54,692 nt of DNA, taken from contig JAJYFE010000008.1 of NCBI GenBank assembly GCA_021785435.1, positions 1 to 54,692 of the forward strand, read 5' to 3'. This DNA comes from Planctomycetota bacterium. Lineage in GTDB: Bacteria; Planctomycetota; Phycisphaerae; WQYP01. The notes under the pieces were generated by a model. The model saw only the letters and a list, made by a program, of their open reading frames with translations. It had not been told where the DNA came from and did no database searches. Below are positions 10,191 through 20,271 of this stretch, piece by piece. The translations under genes were made by a program, and so were the position numbers. Numbering within the stretch: position 1 is the stretch's first letter; each line of letters begins with the position of its first letter.

Positions 10191-11006
10191 TTAACCGGCG
10201 GCCGCGGTGGCCAGCACTTCTTGCTGGCGTTTTTCATCCGCCTGGGTCCACAGCCGTTTGGTCTGGCAACACGTCGGATCAAACCCCGCCAACATCATAC
10301 CTTGGCCCCAGGATTCGTGCACCCGGGCCAGCGGCACATCCTCCGGATCACGCATCTGCACCAACACGGTCGTGCGGGCTTCCTTGCTGGCGTTAATTCC
10401 TGATCCGTGGATGGTCAAATAGCTGAAAAACAGCACATCGCCCGCTTGGGCCGGGCATGGCGTGGCCTTTTCGATCGGGTATTGCTCATGCGGCAGGGAA
10501 TAATCCGCCGCGGTCGTCGCGAGAGGGCCGAGCTTATGACTGCCGGGGACCACGCGAACGCACCCTTTTTCCAGGGGAGCATCATCGAAATGGATGATCG
10601 CCGCGATCATGGAGTCATTTTTAAACGGAAAGTAGGGGTAGTCCTGGTGCATGGGGAACGGCGCGCCCCTTTCCGGCGGCTTAATGAACATCTTGGTGTG
10701 ATGCAACTGCACATTTGGCCCGATGATCGACTGCGCCACCGCCGTTAGACGAGGGTCGACAATCATCCGCGCGAACACCGCGGCATAAAATTGCACATCA
10801 TGGCAATGCTGCACTACGGTTCCCGTCGCCCTGACCGTCGCCCAGGCCACCTCAATCTGGCGGAACTGCTGGAGCCGCTGGGCCAAGGCATGCGCCTCGC
10901 GGCGCAGCTCCGCGGCTTCCCCGGGGGTGAACACCCCTCGGCAAAGGATGTAACCGTTATCCTGATAGAACGCTTTCTCCTCCGGCGTCAACCCCAGAGC
11001 GGCCAT
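10191..11006 (-). CDS. Phytanoyl-CoA dioxygenase (PhyH) family protein
   Basis: 271 aa. MHQDYPYFPF (HxD), GCVRVVPGSHKLGPL, DVLFFSYLTIHGSGINAS. Confidence 0.88.
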   Translation of the reverse strand: MAALGLTPEEKAFYQDNGYILCRGVFTPGEAAELRREAHALAQRLQQFRQIEVAWATVRATGTVVQHCHDVQFYAAVFARMIVDPRLTAVAQSIIGPNVQLHHTKMFIKPPERGAPFPMHQDYPYFPFKNDSMIAAIIHFDDAPLEKGCVRVVPGSHKLGPLATTAADYSLPHEQYPIEKATPCPAQAGDVLFFSYLTIHGSGINASKEARTTVLVQMRDPEDVPLARVHESWGQGMMLAGFDPTCCQTKRLWTQADEKRQQEVLATAAAG

Positions 11007-11090
11007 GGTATTTTCTCCTTATTCACCGATCGCGTCGCGGACCATCCGGCGACCTAATTGATCCTAGCCCTCTCCGCCGCCGCGTCAATT

Positions 11091-11126
11091 TGAAAAATTC
11101 ATCACTGGTGGTGAAAATTCAACACT
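11091..11126. promoter_or_regulatory. Candidate AraC-type operator (two direct half-sites about 20 bp apart)
   Basis: TGAAAAATTCATCACT (11091-11106) and TGAAAATTCAACACT (11112-11126) between divergent phyH-like and araC-like genes. Confidence 0.5.
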
Positions 11127-11129
11127 ATT

Positions 11130-11975
11130 ATGCCAAACTCAGCCCTTTCCTTCCTGTGGCCAGCGGCTTTTTTGCCCGAAGTAAGCATCGCCTGCCGCGC
11201 CCCGCTGGCCGCCCGCGGATTTAGCCATCGCTATCTTTCCCCGACCCACGCCCTGCACCTGCATGGCTACCACGGACGGGTGAACATTGATGGAATCCTT
11301 TACGACCTGGCCCCCGGCGATATCACCTTCAGCCCTGCCCGGCGCAGCAGTTGTTACGATTTACCACGTCCCGGCTGGCATTGGTGCGTGCATTTCCAGC
11401 CGGCACCGGGGCGGCGTGGAGATCGGCTGCGCTTTCCACGGCACTTTTCCCTCGGAGCCTACCGCTGGCATGGCCAACAGCGCATGCAGCGTCTGGCCGA
11501 CTTGTGGACCCAGACCAACGGGCGCCCGCCGCGGAGCCGGTTGTACGAAGCGATCCTGGCTGTGGAATTCCAGCATTTTCTGCTATGGCTGGCGGAAATC
11601 CTACTTCCATCCCCCGCCCGTGCCGACGCGGGACGGCGCGGCCAGAGAGCGGTGCAGCAGGCCGCCGCCTGGATTGCCGGCCATTTTAACGAGCCGCTGC
11701 TCATCCCCACCCTGGCGGAACGTTTGCAGGTCTCCCAGAACTACCTGGCCCGCCGTTTTCGGGAACATTTTGGCATGACGATGTCGCATTACCTGTTGAC
11801 GCAACGGCTGCAATACGCGCATCATCTGTTGACGAATACGGATATGCCGGTCGGTCACATCGCGCGGCAGGTGGGCCTGCCCGATCCGCGGCATTTTAAC
11901 AAGCAGTTCCGTCGCTTTTATGGCCAGGCGCCGTCGCTGGCGCGAGTCCAGCGTAAATCCACTACGCCCGCGTGA
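11130..11975 (+). CDS. AraC-family transcriptional regulator
   Basis: C-terminal HTH: LAERLQVSQNYLARRFREHFGMTMSHYLLTQRLQYAHHLLTNTDMPVGHIARQVGLPDPRHFNKQFRRFYG. Confidence 0.9.
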   Translation: MPNSALSFLWPAAFLPEVSIACRAPLAARGFSHRYLSPTHALHLHGYHGRVNIDGILYDLAPGDITFSPARRSSCYDLPRPGWHWCVHFQPAPGRRGDRLRFPRHFSLGAYRWHGQQRMQRLADLWTQTNGRPPRSRLYEAILAVEFQHFLLWLAEILLPSPARADAGRRGQRAVQQAAAWIAGHFNEPLLIPTLAERLQVSQNYLARRFREHFGMTMSHYLLTQRLQYAHHLLTNTDMPVGHIARQVGLPDPRHFNKQFRRFYGQAPSLARVQRKSTTPA

Positions 11976-11981
11976 CACGCG

Positions 11982-14621
11982 ATGCTTTCCGTTTCGGCGA
12001 GGTATCGAGGTATATTGATGGGGATGAACAAGGGTATTTATCGCTGGTTATTACTCGCTGCGTCGGCCGTGCTACCGGGGGTGGGACGAGCCACCGGCAC
12101 CGCAAATCTGAATCAGGACGCGGGTTTCCGTCCGCCGGCGGTTCCCTTAATCGCCTTTGATCCCTATCTGAGCGTATGGTCTGACGCGACGCATCTGGCC
12201 AACCACCGCACACGCTTCTGGAATTCGGCGGTCCAAAACCTGGTGAGTTTGGTTCGCATTAACGGTGTGCCCTACCGCCTGATGGGAGGACGGCCGGTTG
12301 ACATCGGCGCTTTGCGCCAACGCGGCGTGGCGGTGTTTCCGACCCGCACGATTTATCGCTTCGCCGGCCATGGCGTAGCGCTAACGCTCACCTTCACCAC
12401 CCCCCGCCTGCCGTCGAATCTTAATATTTTTTCGCTTCCCATCACTTACCTGACGTGGACCGTGCGTTCCACCGATGGTCGCCTACACAGGGTGGAGGTA
12501 TACTACAGCACCAGTTCCCAATTAGCGGTTAACGGTCCCCGCGTCCGGGTGCGCTGGCAACGCGTATCCCGAGGCCATCTAATTGCTTGGCGCCTCGGAG
12601 CCGTCCATCAGGATGTTCTGCAGAGCGCCGATGGAATTCACTGGGGCTATCTCTATCTGGCGGCACCGCACGGCCAAATCCGCCAGGCGGTTATTGCCTC
12701 GAATGCCCGTTGTCTCGAATCTTTCGTTCAGACCGGTCATTTGCCGGTAAAATCATCCGGACCTATGCCGCGGCGGGTGGCGGATCGTCAGCCCGTGGCG
12801 GCCATGACGCTCAGATTGGGCCAAGTCGGCGCCCAACCGGTGTCACGGTGGCTGATGGTGGGCTTGGATGAACGCTGGGCGATTAACTATTACGGCCAAT
12901 GGCTGCGCCCCTATTGGAAACGCCACGGCGCCTCCGCCCTGACGATGCTCGCCTTTGCCGCCAGCCAGGAACCGGCGCTGCGGAAACAATGCGCCACGTT
13001 TGATCGGGAAGTGATGGCCGATTGCACCCGGGTGGGCGGGCGCCGTTACGCCCGGATCGCGGCCCTGGCCTATCGGCAGGCCTTCGCCGCGGACGCTCTG
13101 GCCGCCGACCCCCATGGCGAGCCATATTTGTGCCCCTTTGAAAACACCAGCGGAGGCGACATCAGCACGATGGATGTGATTTACCCCGCGTCGCCGGAAT
13201 GCCTGTTGTTTTGTCCGACCCTGCTGAAGGCCATGTTGGTTCCCGTGCTGAATGATTCCTATCCGCCGCACTGGCCTTTTCCCTTTGCGCCGCATGACCT
13301 TGGACGATTCCCGGTTGCTACGGGCCACCCGCACAGCGGCGGGGAAACAATGCCCGTGGAAGAAAGCGGCAATATGTTGATACTCGCCGACGCGGTTTCC
13401 AGGCTTGACGGGAACGTTCGTTTCGCCTCGCGTTACTGGGGACGGTTCCGGCAGTGGGCGGAGTATTTGAAGAAGAACGGTTTTGATCCCGGCCGGCAGC
13501 TCTGCACCGACGATTTCGCCGGCCCAATAGCCCATGACGCCAACCTGTCTGTCAAGGCGATTATTGCCATCGGCGCCTATGGCCAGATGTGTCGGCTTAA
13601 GGGGCAGATCCGTCGCGGCCAGCGCTATCTGGCGCTGGCCCGACGCTGGGCGGAAAAGTGGATGGTCAAGGATGCTGACCGGCGACATTATGATCTGGCG
13701 TTCGGTGCCCGCGGCACCTGGAGCCAGAAATACAATCTGATCTGGGATCGGGTCCTGCGGCTACATTTGTTTCCGCCCTCCGTGGCGAAGCGGGAAATAG
13801 CCTTCTATTTGCGGCATCTGCAACTTTATGGCTTGCCCCTGGATTCGCGAAAACTATACACCAAAACCGATTGGACCATCTGGACCGCCGCCCTGGCCCG
13901 GAATCCCGCGCACTTTCGCCGGCTGGTTGGAAAGGTCTATGCATTTTTGAACCGCACCCCGGATCGCGTGCCGCTGGCCGATTTCTACTGGACCCAGAAT
14001 GCCCATCAAGCCGGTATGTTCGCCCGCCCCGTGATGGGCGCCGCGTTCATGCCGTTGTTGCTGCACCGCCGCCTCTGGAAAAAATGGGCCACCCGTGGCG
14101 CCTCAACGCCCGGCGATTGGGTCAAGGGTTTGCCGCCGCGCCCCGTGCTCCGCACCGTCGTGGCTGCCGCGATCGAGCATCCCGTTACGTGGCGGTATAC
14201 CCTTCATCAACCCCACCGTGACTGGTACCAGCCGGGCTTTAACGATCATCAGTGGAAACAAGGCTCGGCGGGGTTTGGTACGCCGGATCCCGGTGTGACG
14301 CCGCGCACCCCCTGGACCTCCGACGACATCTGGCTGCGCCGCACGTTCACCATGCCAGCGGGGCATTTTCCCCACCTGATGGTTTACACGTATCACGATG
14401 AGGACCTGCGGCTTTTTATCAACGGTGTCCTGGCGGCGAAGCAAGCCGGTTACACGACGTGCTATGTAGCGCTGCCGATTCGCCGCGCCGCGCTAAAAAC
14501 CCTTAAACCCGGCCCGAATCTTTTCGCGGCGCACGTACACCAAACCATCGGCGGCCAGTTTTTTGATGCGGGTTTGGTGCAGGTGCTGCCGTCGGTGAAG
14601 AAGCAATGGCGCCTTCGCTGA
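11982..14621 (+). CDS. Secreted glutaminase-like protein (GtaA/DUF4965/DUF5127 type)
   Basis: LIAFDPYLSVWSDATHLANHRTRFWNSAVQNLVSLVRINGVPYRLMG and the DUF4965-type central region; signal peptide near the start (a start at 12018 or 12027 is possible). Confidence 0.75.
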   Translation: MLSVSARYRGILMGMNKGIYRWLLLAASAVLPGVGRATGTANLNQDAGFRPPAVPLIAFDPYLSVWSDATHLANHRTRFWNSAVQNLVSLVRINGVPYRLMGGRPVDIGALRQRGVAVFPTRTIYRFAGHGVALTLTFTTPRLPSNLNIFSLPITYLTWTVRSTDGRLHRVEVYYSTSSQLAVNGPRVRVRWQRVSRGHLIAWRLGAVHQDVLQSADGIHWGYLYLAAPHGQIRQAVIASNARCLESFVQTGHLPVKSSGPMPRRVADRQPVAAMTLRLGQVGAQPVSRWLMVGLDERWAINYYGQWLRPYWKRHGASALTMLAFAASQEPALRKQCATFDREVMADCTRVGGRRYARIAALAYRQAFAADALAADPHGEPYLCPFENTSGGDISTMDVIYPASPECLLFCPTLLKAMLVPVLNDSYPPHWPFPFAPHDLGRFPVATGHPHSGGETMPVEESGNMLILADAVSRLDGNVRFASRYWGRFRQWAEYLKKNGFDPGRQLCTDDFAGPIAHDANLSVKAIIAIGAYGQMCRLKGQIRRGQRYLALARRWAEKWMVKDADRRHYDLAFGARGTWSQKYNLIWDRVLRLHLFPPSVAKREIAFYLRHLQLYGLPLDSRKLYTKTDWTIWTAALARNPAHFRRLVGKVYAFLNRTPDRVPLADFYWTQNAHQAGMFARPVMGAAFMPLLLHRRLWKKWATRGASTPGDWVKGLPPRPVLRTVVAAAIEHPVTWRYTLHQPHRDWYQPGFNDHQWKQGSAGFGTPDPGVTPRTPWTSDDIWLRRTFTMPAGHFPHLMVYTYHDEDLRLFINGVLAAKQAGYTTCYVALPIRRAALKTLKPGPNLFAAHVHQTIGGQFFDAGLVQVLPSVKKQWRLR

Positions 14622-14779
14622 TAAAGCGTCCCTCATTTTGCGAACCGTCCCTCCGGTCCGCTGTGGACAGTCTCGCGAGGCCTGTCTTCCAGCTGCGGAT
14701 GATGAAAATGCCGCCAACCACGCGTATATAGAGCGGTTCAGCTTGTTACGTAGTGAATACCGAATGCGTCTGCGCGGCC

Positions 14780-15108
14780 GCGGCCGAGATGGGGCGCGTC
14801 TGCACGCTGCGGCGTCTGGGGGGCATTGGGAAACGACGCCGATGATCGCGGCCTGACGACGGTCCGGTCCCACCGCGGCGTTGGGGATCGAGGCGGCTGG
14901 ATGCCAGCTGCAGCTACGGTCACCGTATTCGCCGGACTGAAATCCCATCAAGAAGATGTGGTCCAAAATCAAGGCGCTCCTGCGTGCGGCCAAGGCCCGT
15001 TGTACGGAGGAACTGGATCGCGCCATCGCTGGGGGGTTGGAAAAGGTTGCAGCGCAGGACGCCCGTGGCTGGTTGGCGTTCTGCGGATATCGCCACATTA
15101 AAAGTTAA
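14780..15108 (+). pseudogene. Remnant of an IS630-family transposase C-terminus
   Basis: Reads YSPD*NPIKKMWSKIKALLRAAKARCTEELDRAIAGGLEKVAAQDARGWLAFCGY (stop at 15106-15108); TGA interrupts the conserved YSPDLNPIE-type motif. 5' limit uncertain. Confidence 0.75.
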
Positions 15109-15114
15109 ACTGCT

Positions 15115-17025
15115 CTAAAGCGACAACTGATCGATATAACAGGACTCGAAATGCGGGTCCAGGTTCAATTCGATTATTTCCATGCGCCTGGCCGTCTGGG
15201 CGATTTCCACCGCCACGGCGGCCTCGAGCATGGCCAGATACGCGCCTCCCAGGGAAGTATTGCCCACCACCTGGATCTGCCGCGGGTTAAAACCAGGCAA
15301 TAAACCGGCGATGATGGCGTTTTCCACATTCACATGCATGCCGAAGCCCCCGGCCAGATACAGCCTGTGAATGGCCGCTGCTTTCAGGCCCAGCCGCTGC
15401 AGAAGAATGGTGATGCCCGCGGCAATCGCGGCTTTGGCCTGCAGCAGCGTGGCGATATCATTTTCACTGACCAGCAAAGGCTGTTTACCCGGCGCCCAGC
15501 CCACCCGCAGCGCCCGGCCATAGCCGTCGACCGTGGAAAGGTGTTCCTGGGCGCCGGGACAACACGCCGGCGCGAACCGGCCGGCGGCGTTAAGCAGGCC
15601 GACCTGCCTACCCTGCCCGAGCATATCGATGTAAGCCGAGCCGCAGAGACCGACCGGCGGACCAGCGCCAATAACTTCCCGGTGCAGCGTAAAGGCCGGT
15701 TCCAGACCGAAACGCAGGTGGCTGATCGCCCCGGCCCCGGCCCGCATGCCGGAGAGCAGCCGGGAACCTTCAAAGGCCGGGCCGGCGGCGGTGGCGCAGC
15801 CCAAGATCCTGGCGCCGTGTTTGAGAATGATTTCGCCGTTGGTGCCCACATCGACCAACAGGCTGGGGCCGTCGTCATAAACCAGCCCGCTGGCGACGAT
15901 GCCCGCCGTTAAATCCGCCCCAACGTAGGCCGCGGCGCTGGCCAGCAGATGGATGACCGAGCCGTTGGAGTGGGCCGTGGCGCCAGCGCCGGCCGGCAGG
16001 GCGTCCGCGCCGGGCCGGTCGGCGGCGGCTGGGGGCAGCACCAGGCCAAGCTCCTGCGGCCAAACCAGGCGATGCTCCAGAAACGGCGCGGTAAACGGGG
16101 CCACGCCCAGGGAGGAGGGGTCCACTCCGGCGAAAAGATGCAACATGGTGGTGTTGGCGGCCACGGTGACCACGACCACGCGACCCTCGGGAACCGCGGC
16201 CTGTTCCCACAGCGACACGAGCAGGGGATTGATGGTTTCAGCCACCACCGCCCGCTGCAGTTGGCGGAGCATTTCGGGGTGGTTGCCGCAAAGGTTGATG
16301 CGGGTGAGCACATCATCGCCGAGGTGCATCTGCCGGTTGAAGTCCGTGGCACGGGCCAGCACGCGGCCGTCATTTAAATCCACCAACAGCGTGGCGACCG
16401 TGGTCGTGCCGATGTCAATGGCCACGCCCAGGGGCCGCTTAAGCGGTTGATCCGTCACCCCGGTCAGGCGCCAATGGTCGGTCTGGAATTCCAGCGTGAC
16501 CCAGATCGACGCGGCCCGGCCGGCGCTGCCGGCCAGATGATCGGCAGCGTGCACGGGTCGGATCTTGTGCAGTTGCGCCGCGGCCAGCGCGGCCAGCTCC
16601 GCGCCCGAGGCCCACTGCGCATTCGTCAAGCGGGCCTGCTGCCAGAGCGGATCATGCGCCTGGGGAACATTAATCCGAAAGTCGCTGACGACCTGGGGTT
16701 CATAGGCCAGGGCGGAGCGCGGCGGGATGCGCAGCACCACATCGTCCACGCCAGCGGGGTGATATTGGCAGGCCTGGACGACGGCAGGCTCGCCGGGGTG
16801 GGCGGGAGTCCGCGTGGCGCCGGTTACGTTGTGGATCAAGGTTCCAGCCAGCAGCTCCACCTGGCAGGCCTGGCACAAACCGCGCTGCCCGCAACGGGTG
16901 TTCAGTGGGAAACCTTCACGGCGGAGCGTCTCCGTGAGCGGGACGGGCTTTTTGGCTGCGTGGTAGAGGACGCTGTGCCGTTGGCCGGCGGCTTGAATGT
17001 CCAGGTGCACGGCGCGGGCGGTCAT
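15115..17025 (-). CDS. RACO-like corrinoid activation protein: 2Fe-2S ferredoxin plus ASKHA ATPase domain
   Basis: CGQRGLCQACQVELLAGT; GVAIDIGTTTVATLLVDL; LLVDVGTNGEI; LYLAGGFGMHVNVENAIIAGLLPG. Confidence 0.88.
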   Translation of the reverse strand: MTARAVHLDIQAAGQRHSVLYHAAKKPVPLTETLRREGFPLNTRCGQRGLCQACQVELLAGTLIHNVTGATRTPAHPGEPAVVQACQYHPAGVDDVVLRIPPRSALAYEPQVVSDFRINVPQAHDPLWQQARLTNAQWASGAELAALAAAQLHKIRPVHAADHLAGSAGRAASIWVTLEFQTDHWRLTGVTDQPLKRPLGVAIDIGTTTVATLLVDLNDGRVLARATDFNRQMHLGDDVLTRINLCGNHPEMLRQLQRAVVAETINPLLVSLWEQAAVPEGRVVVVTVAANTTMLHLFAGVDPSSLGVAPFTAPFLEHRLVWPQELGLVLPPAAADRPGADALPAGAGATAHSNGSVIHLLASAAAYVGADLTAGIVASGLVYDDGPSLLVDVGTNGEIILKHGARILGCATAAGPAFEGSRLLSGMRAGAGAISHLRFGLEPAFTLHREVIGAGPPVGLCGSAYIDMLGQGRQVGLLNAAGRFAPACCPGAQEHLSTVDGYGRALRVGWAPGKQPLLVSENDIATLLQAKAAIAAGITILLQRLGLKAAAIHRLYLAGGFGMHVNVENAIIAGLLPGFNPRQIQVVGNTSLGGAYLAMLEAAVAVEIAQTARRMEIIELNLDPHFESCYIDQLSL

Positions 17026-18005
17026 GGGGGATTCTCTCCCGGGGCAGGGGTGACGGCAGCGTCAACAGGTCGCTGCTGGGAGGGGGATGAACTGGTCACC
17101 GCCGGCTCCCCCGTGGCACTGGGGCATCCGTAGCCGGCGATGTCCCCAGCCCCGCTGCGAATGGGAGTTGGGGGTGGAACTATTTCCGCCGTCGCCTTCC
17201 CGCCGCACGCCGTCGCCGCGCATCCGTTGCAGGCGAGGGCCGGGGCCCGTTGTACCGCGCGAATAATACGATCGGGATCCGCGGTCATGGTCAGACTTTG
17301 CCCCGGCGCAAGCACCAGAAAACGTTCATCATCCCAGGGTCCGGTCAGCAGGGTCCGCAATAATTCCGCGTCGCCATGCTGATGGTCCATCTGCCAATGC
17401 AACCAGTCCGCGCAGGCCCGGGTAAACGCCAGGTCTTCGGGCGTGGCTCCGACGCCCAAGTCCACATAAGTAGCCCGGTTATACGTGTTGAACCAGTGCT
17501 GCTCGGCGGACATTAAATATTCGGCGTTGTCTTCTCCATAACGTTCCACATACTGCTTGTGCAGCGTTTCATATCGCTGCGGCCCGGGCGGCACATGATG
17601 GCGGTTCCAGCCTGGGCTGTACCAGTAGGTACCGGGCTGCTGGCGAACATAGTCGGCATAGCGCCGACGGTCGCCCAAAAGCAGGGTAATGCAGTCGTGG
17701 GCGCGGGGAATAACCATCCGACAGCGCCGGGTGCAAACCTCTTCCGTGCCGCGGCTGCACAAACCGTAGCCCAGGACAATCACCTCCGCTTTCGGAACCT
17801 GCTGTTCGACGCGATCCACCGCCTCCTGCAGTTCCCGACGCAGCCGCGGTGGATCGTTGTGCAGGCCCTGGCGAAGTTTTTCAACATGCAGCACCTGAGG
17901 GCAGCTGCGTACAAAATGCTCCACTTCCGTTTCCAGCACGGCGCAGGTGATCACCACCACCCGGGTTGGTTCGCGTCCCCCCAGTTGTCCCAACCCGTTG
18001 TCCAT
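17022..18005 (-). CDS. DUF1638-family protein
   Basis: Start MDNGLGQLGGREPTRVVVITCAVLETEVEHF. VIVLGYGLCSRGTEEV, IPRAHDCITLLLGDRRRYADYV. The longer ORF N-terminus (to 18413) looks spurious. Confidence 0.8.
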   Translation of the reverse strand: MDNGLGQLGGREPTRVVVITCAVLETEVEHFVRSCPQVLHVEKLRQGLHNDPPRLRRELQEAVDRVEQQVPKAEVIVLGYGLCSRGTEEVCTRRCRMVIPRAHDCITLLLGDRRRYADYVRQQPGTYWYSPGWNRHHVPPGPQRYETLHKQYVERYGEDNAEYLMSAEQHWFNTYNRATYVDLGVGATPEDLAFTRACADWLHWQMDHQHGDAELLRTLLTGPWDDERFLVLAPGQSLTMTADPDRIIRAVQRAPALACNGCAATACGGKATAEIVPPPTPIRSGAGDIAGYGCPSATGEPAVTSSSPSQQRPVDAAVTPAPGENPP

Positions 18006-18409
18006 GGAATTTCCTTGCGTTTTGGCCAAGCAAAGTCCTCCATCGGCTCCAATGCCACATATTATATCCAGGATAGACAGGACAGATATAAGATCGGCAG
18101 TGGGCTGCGAAGATCCTGGCGGGGGACTGGCAAAATGGGCGGGGAGAGGGTTGGGGGCGGGCAGGTTCCGGCAGGTTTGCGGCGGCAAACGGGGTCCCGG
18201 TAGCCATCGGGACTGGGGGATGGCTGGTGGGCGCGATGCGGCGCGGGCCGCATATCCACAAATTCGGGCAGACCGTCGTGGCGCCAGGATCAACGGGCGA
18301 ACTTGGCGGGCGCAAAATGGCGCGAAAATGTAAGTGGTTGGTGTAACTGGAGTTGTCGGCGGGTCCGCCAGGTCCGCCAAGTCCGCCGAGTTGTTTATGA
18401 GGGTGGTGT

Positions 18410-19603
18410 TCAAATTTTCGATTCCGGCATGGGGTTGGTGTCGGCCGAGGGCTGGTCACCGGCGTGGAGAGACCAGAGGATGGAGGCGGCGGAGGGGGAG
18501 GGCGTGGATCGGATATGGAGGGCGGGCTTGGCTCGTTCGAGCGTGCGGAGCGAGAAGCCCGCGGCACGGGCAAGAGCGATGAGTTCCCGGCGGGACTTGG
18601 GGCCAGGTTGGAGTTGAGCGGCAAGCCAGGCGGTGCAGGCGTCGAGTTTGACGGGATCCGGACCATGGGGCTGGGGTGGTATGGACAACAGACTGTCGGG
18701 ATCGAAGCAGGGCTGCGACTCCGGATGCCAAACGATATGGCCGTCGTGGATGCTGTAGCCAAGCGGGGGTGGTTCGGGGGCGAGGTTATTTTTTACGGGG
18801 ACGAGCAGGCGGCGGTTGGGGTCGGGGTTTTCCTCACGGCGATCCCGGATGGCGGCGAAGATACTACGGGCCACACCAGCCAAGGCGGCGCCACCGGGGA
18901 CGCGGTGGATGGCGGAACGGTAGTGGGCTCTGGCCAGGTGGACGACCGCGAGGAGGGCCGAGCCTGTGTAGAAGGGGAGCAGCTGGATGTGTTCGAAGGC
19001 GATGTAGCCTTTGCGGCCACCGGCGCGGCAGGAATCGTCCAGGGCGGGCACCAGGGGATCCACGATAATGAGCTTGGCGTAGCCCATGGCGGCGATCTGG
19101 TCGCCGAGTTGCTGGCCGTCGCGCGGCAGTTGAACGCGGTAGCCCTGCAGGCTGTACCAAGCGGGAATGAAGACGCGGCTGGGATCAGCGCCGGCGGCGA
19201 GGAGGCGGGGGAGGACGGTCCGAGTGAGGTTGTCTTCACTGCCGATGAAAAGGACGTTGGCGGGGGGCCGCAGGGGGGTAGCGGCGGGTTCATCGGGCCA
19301 GGGGCGGCCGGTGGTGACGCGGGCGGCGAGATCAAGGGCGAGGAGGGACTTGCCGAGGCCGGGGTCGCCGGCGAGGACGGTGATTTCACTAAGAGGGATA
19401 TGGTCTTTCCAGAGCCATTCGGTGGCTGTGGGCGCATCGGAGGTGATGGGTTGGGGGGTGGGGCGTCGTGGCGGGAGGGGCGTGGGGCGGTCCGGATCGA
19501 CAGGCGCCGGCGGGTCATCGTTATGGTGGCGCAGACCGGACCGCGAGTCGTCGGGGCGGGCATCGAAGTTATCGTCTTCCGAATGGGGCGAGACGTCCAG
19601 CAT
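18410..19603 (-). CDS. AAA ATPase (AAA_25/RepA-like, RecA fold)
   Basis: PLSEITVLAGDPGLGKSLLALDLAARVTTG (Walker A), NVLFIGSEDNLTRTVLPRLLAAGAD, LIIVDPLVPAL. Start at MLDVSPHSEDDN. Confidence 0.8.
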   Translation of the reverse strand: MLDVSPHSEDDNFDARPDDSRSGLRHHNDDPPAPVDPDRPTPLPPRRPTPQPITSDAPTATEWLWKDHIPLSEITVLAGDPGLGKSLLALDLAARVTTGRPWPDEPAATPLRPPANVLFIGSEDNLTRTVLPRLLAAGADPSRVFIPAWYSLQGYRVQLPRDGQQLGDQIAAMGYAKLIIVDPLVPALDDSCRAGGRKGYIAFEHIQLLPFYTGSALLAVVHLARAHYRSAIHRVPGGAALAGVARSIFAAIRDRREENPDPNRRLLVPVKNNLAPEPPPLGYSIHDGHIVWHPESQPCFDPDSLLSIPPQPHGPDPVKLDACTAWLAAQLQPGPKSRRELIALARAAGFSLRTLERAKPALHIRSTPSPSAASILWSLHAGDQPSADTNPMPESKI

Positions 19604-20158
19604 GGGTTGTTCCTTTGAACCACGAGCTGCGAGCCAAAGAGACGATGCAGTTATAGTCGCGAAAGAGAGCGGATAATGCGGTGCAACCGCGAAGGAATTG
19701 GAAGATGGGAGCCAGGCGTTAGGAGTTGGGAGTGGGCCGGGTCTCACGCGCAGACGTGGGGACGCGGGTACAAACCCATGGGGGCGATGTTGGGGTACGC
19801 CAACATGAGGCAGCCCCCCATGCGTCCGTCGCACGGGCAACTCGCTCGGTTCGTCGTCGTGTGGCTGCTTGGTGAAATACCAACCCTGAGGTTTCTGACA
19901 AGGCGGTGATAAGGGGTATCTTGTTGGGGGTCAATATTCATGCGCCGCTGTTTTCTGGTCACTTAGGAGGTGCGCGAACCGAAACGTCGGCGGCGTATTT
20001 TCAAGGACGGGAGAGGCTACGGCGAACACCGGCGATGTCCGGCCTTTTTCCGCGTGCTCAGGGAGGTGGACGCGTGCGAACGCAGCGTGATCTGGAAGAG
20101 GCCCTGAGCGTGAAGGAAGGCTAGACCATGATCCTGGATTCAGGCCCGGACGAAGACG

Positions 20159-20206
20159 CCGCCTGCGGCGCGGCAGCGGTGCTCGGCGAAGGTCCGCCGC
20201 AGGCGG
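20159..20206. repeat. Perfect 12-bp inverted repeat upstream of the effector
   Basis: CCGCCTGCGGCG (20159-20170) and CGCCGCAGGCGG (20195-20206). Confidence 0.7.
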
Positions 20207-20271
20207 AGCGGGGTGTGGTAGGATATAGGCCGCCGTGCCGCGTGGGTGGCCCACACTAAGGGGAGGAACAA

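Noticed and set aside
18006-18413. N-terminal extension of the DUF1638 ORF
   Set aside because: Low-complexity, repeat-derived (NSADLADLADPP) and Pro-rich; start at 18005 fits the family better.
19719-19962. Possible small DUF1580/excisionase-like ORF upstream of the RepA-like ATPase
   Set aside because: Weak resemblance only, frames conflict; not supportable without a profile search.
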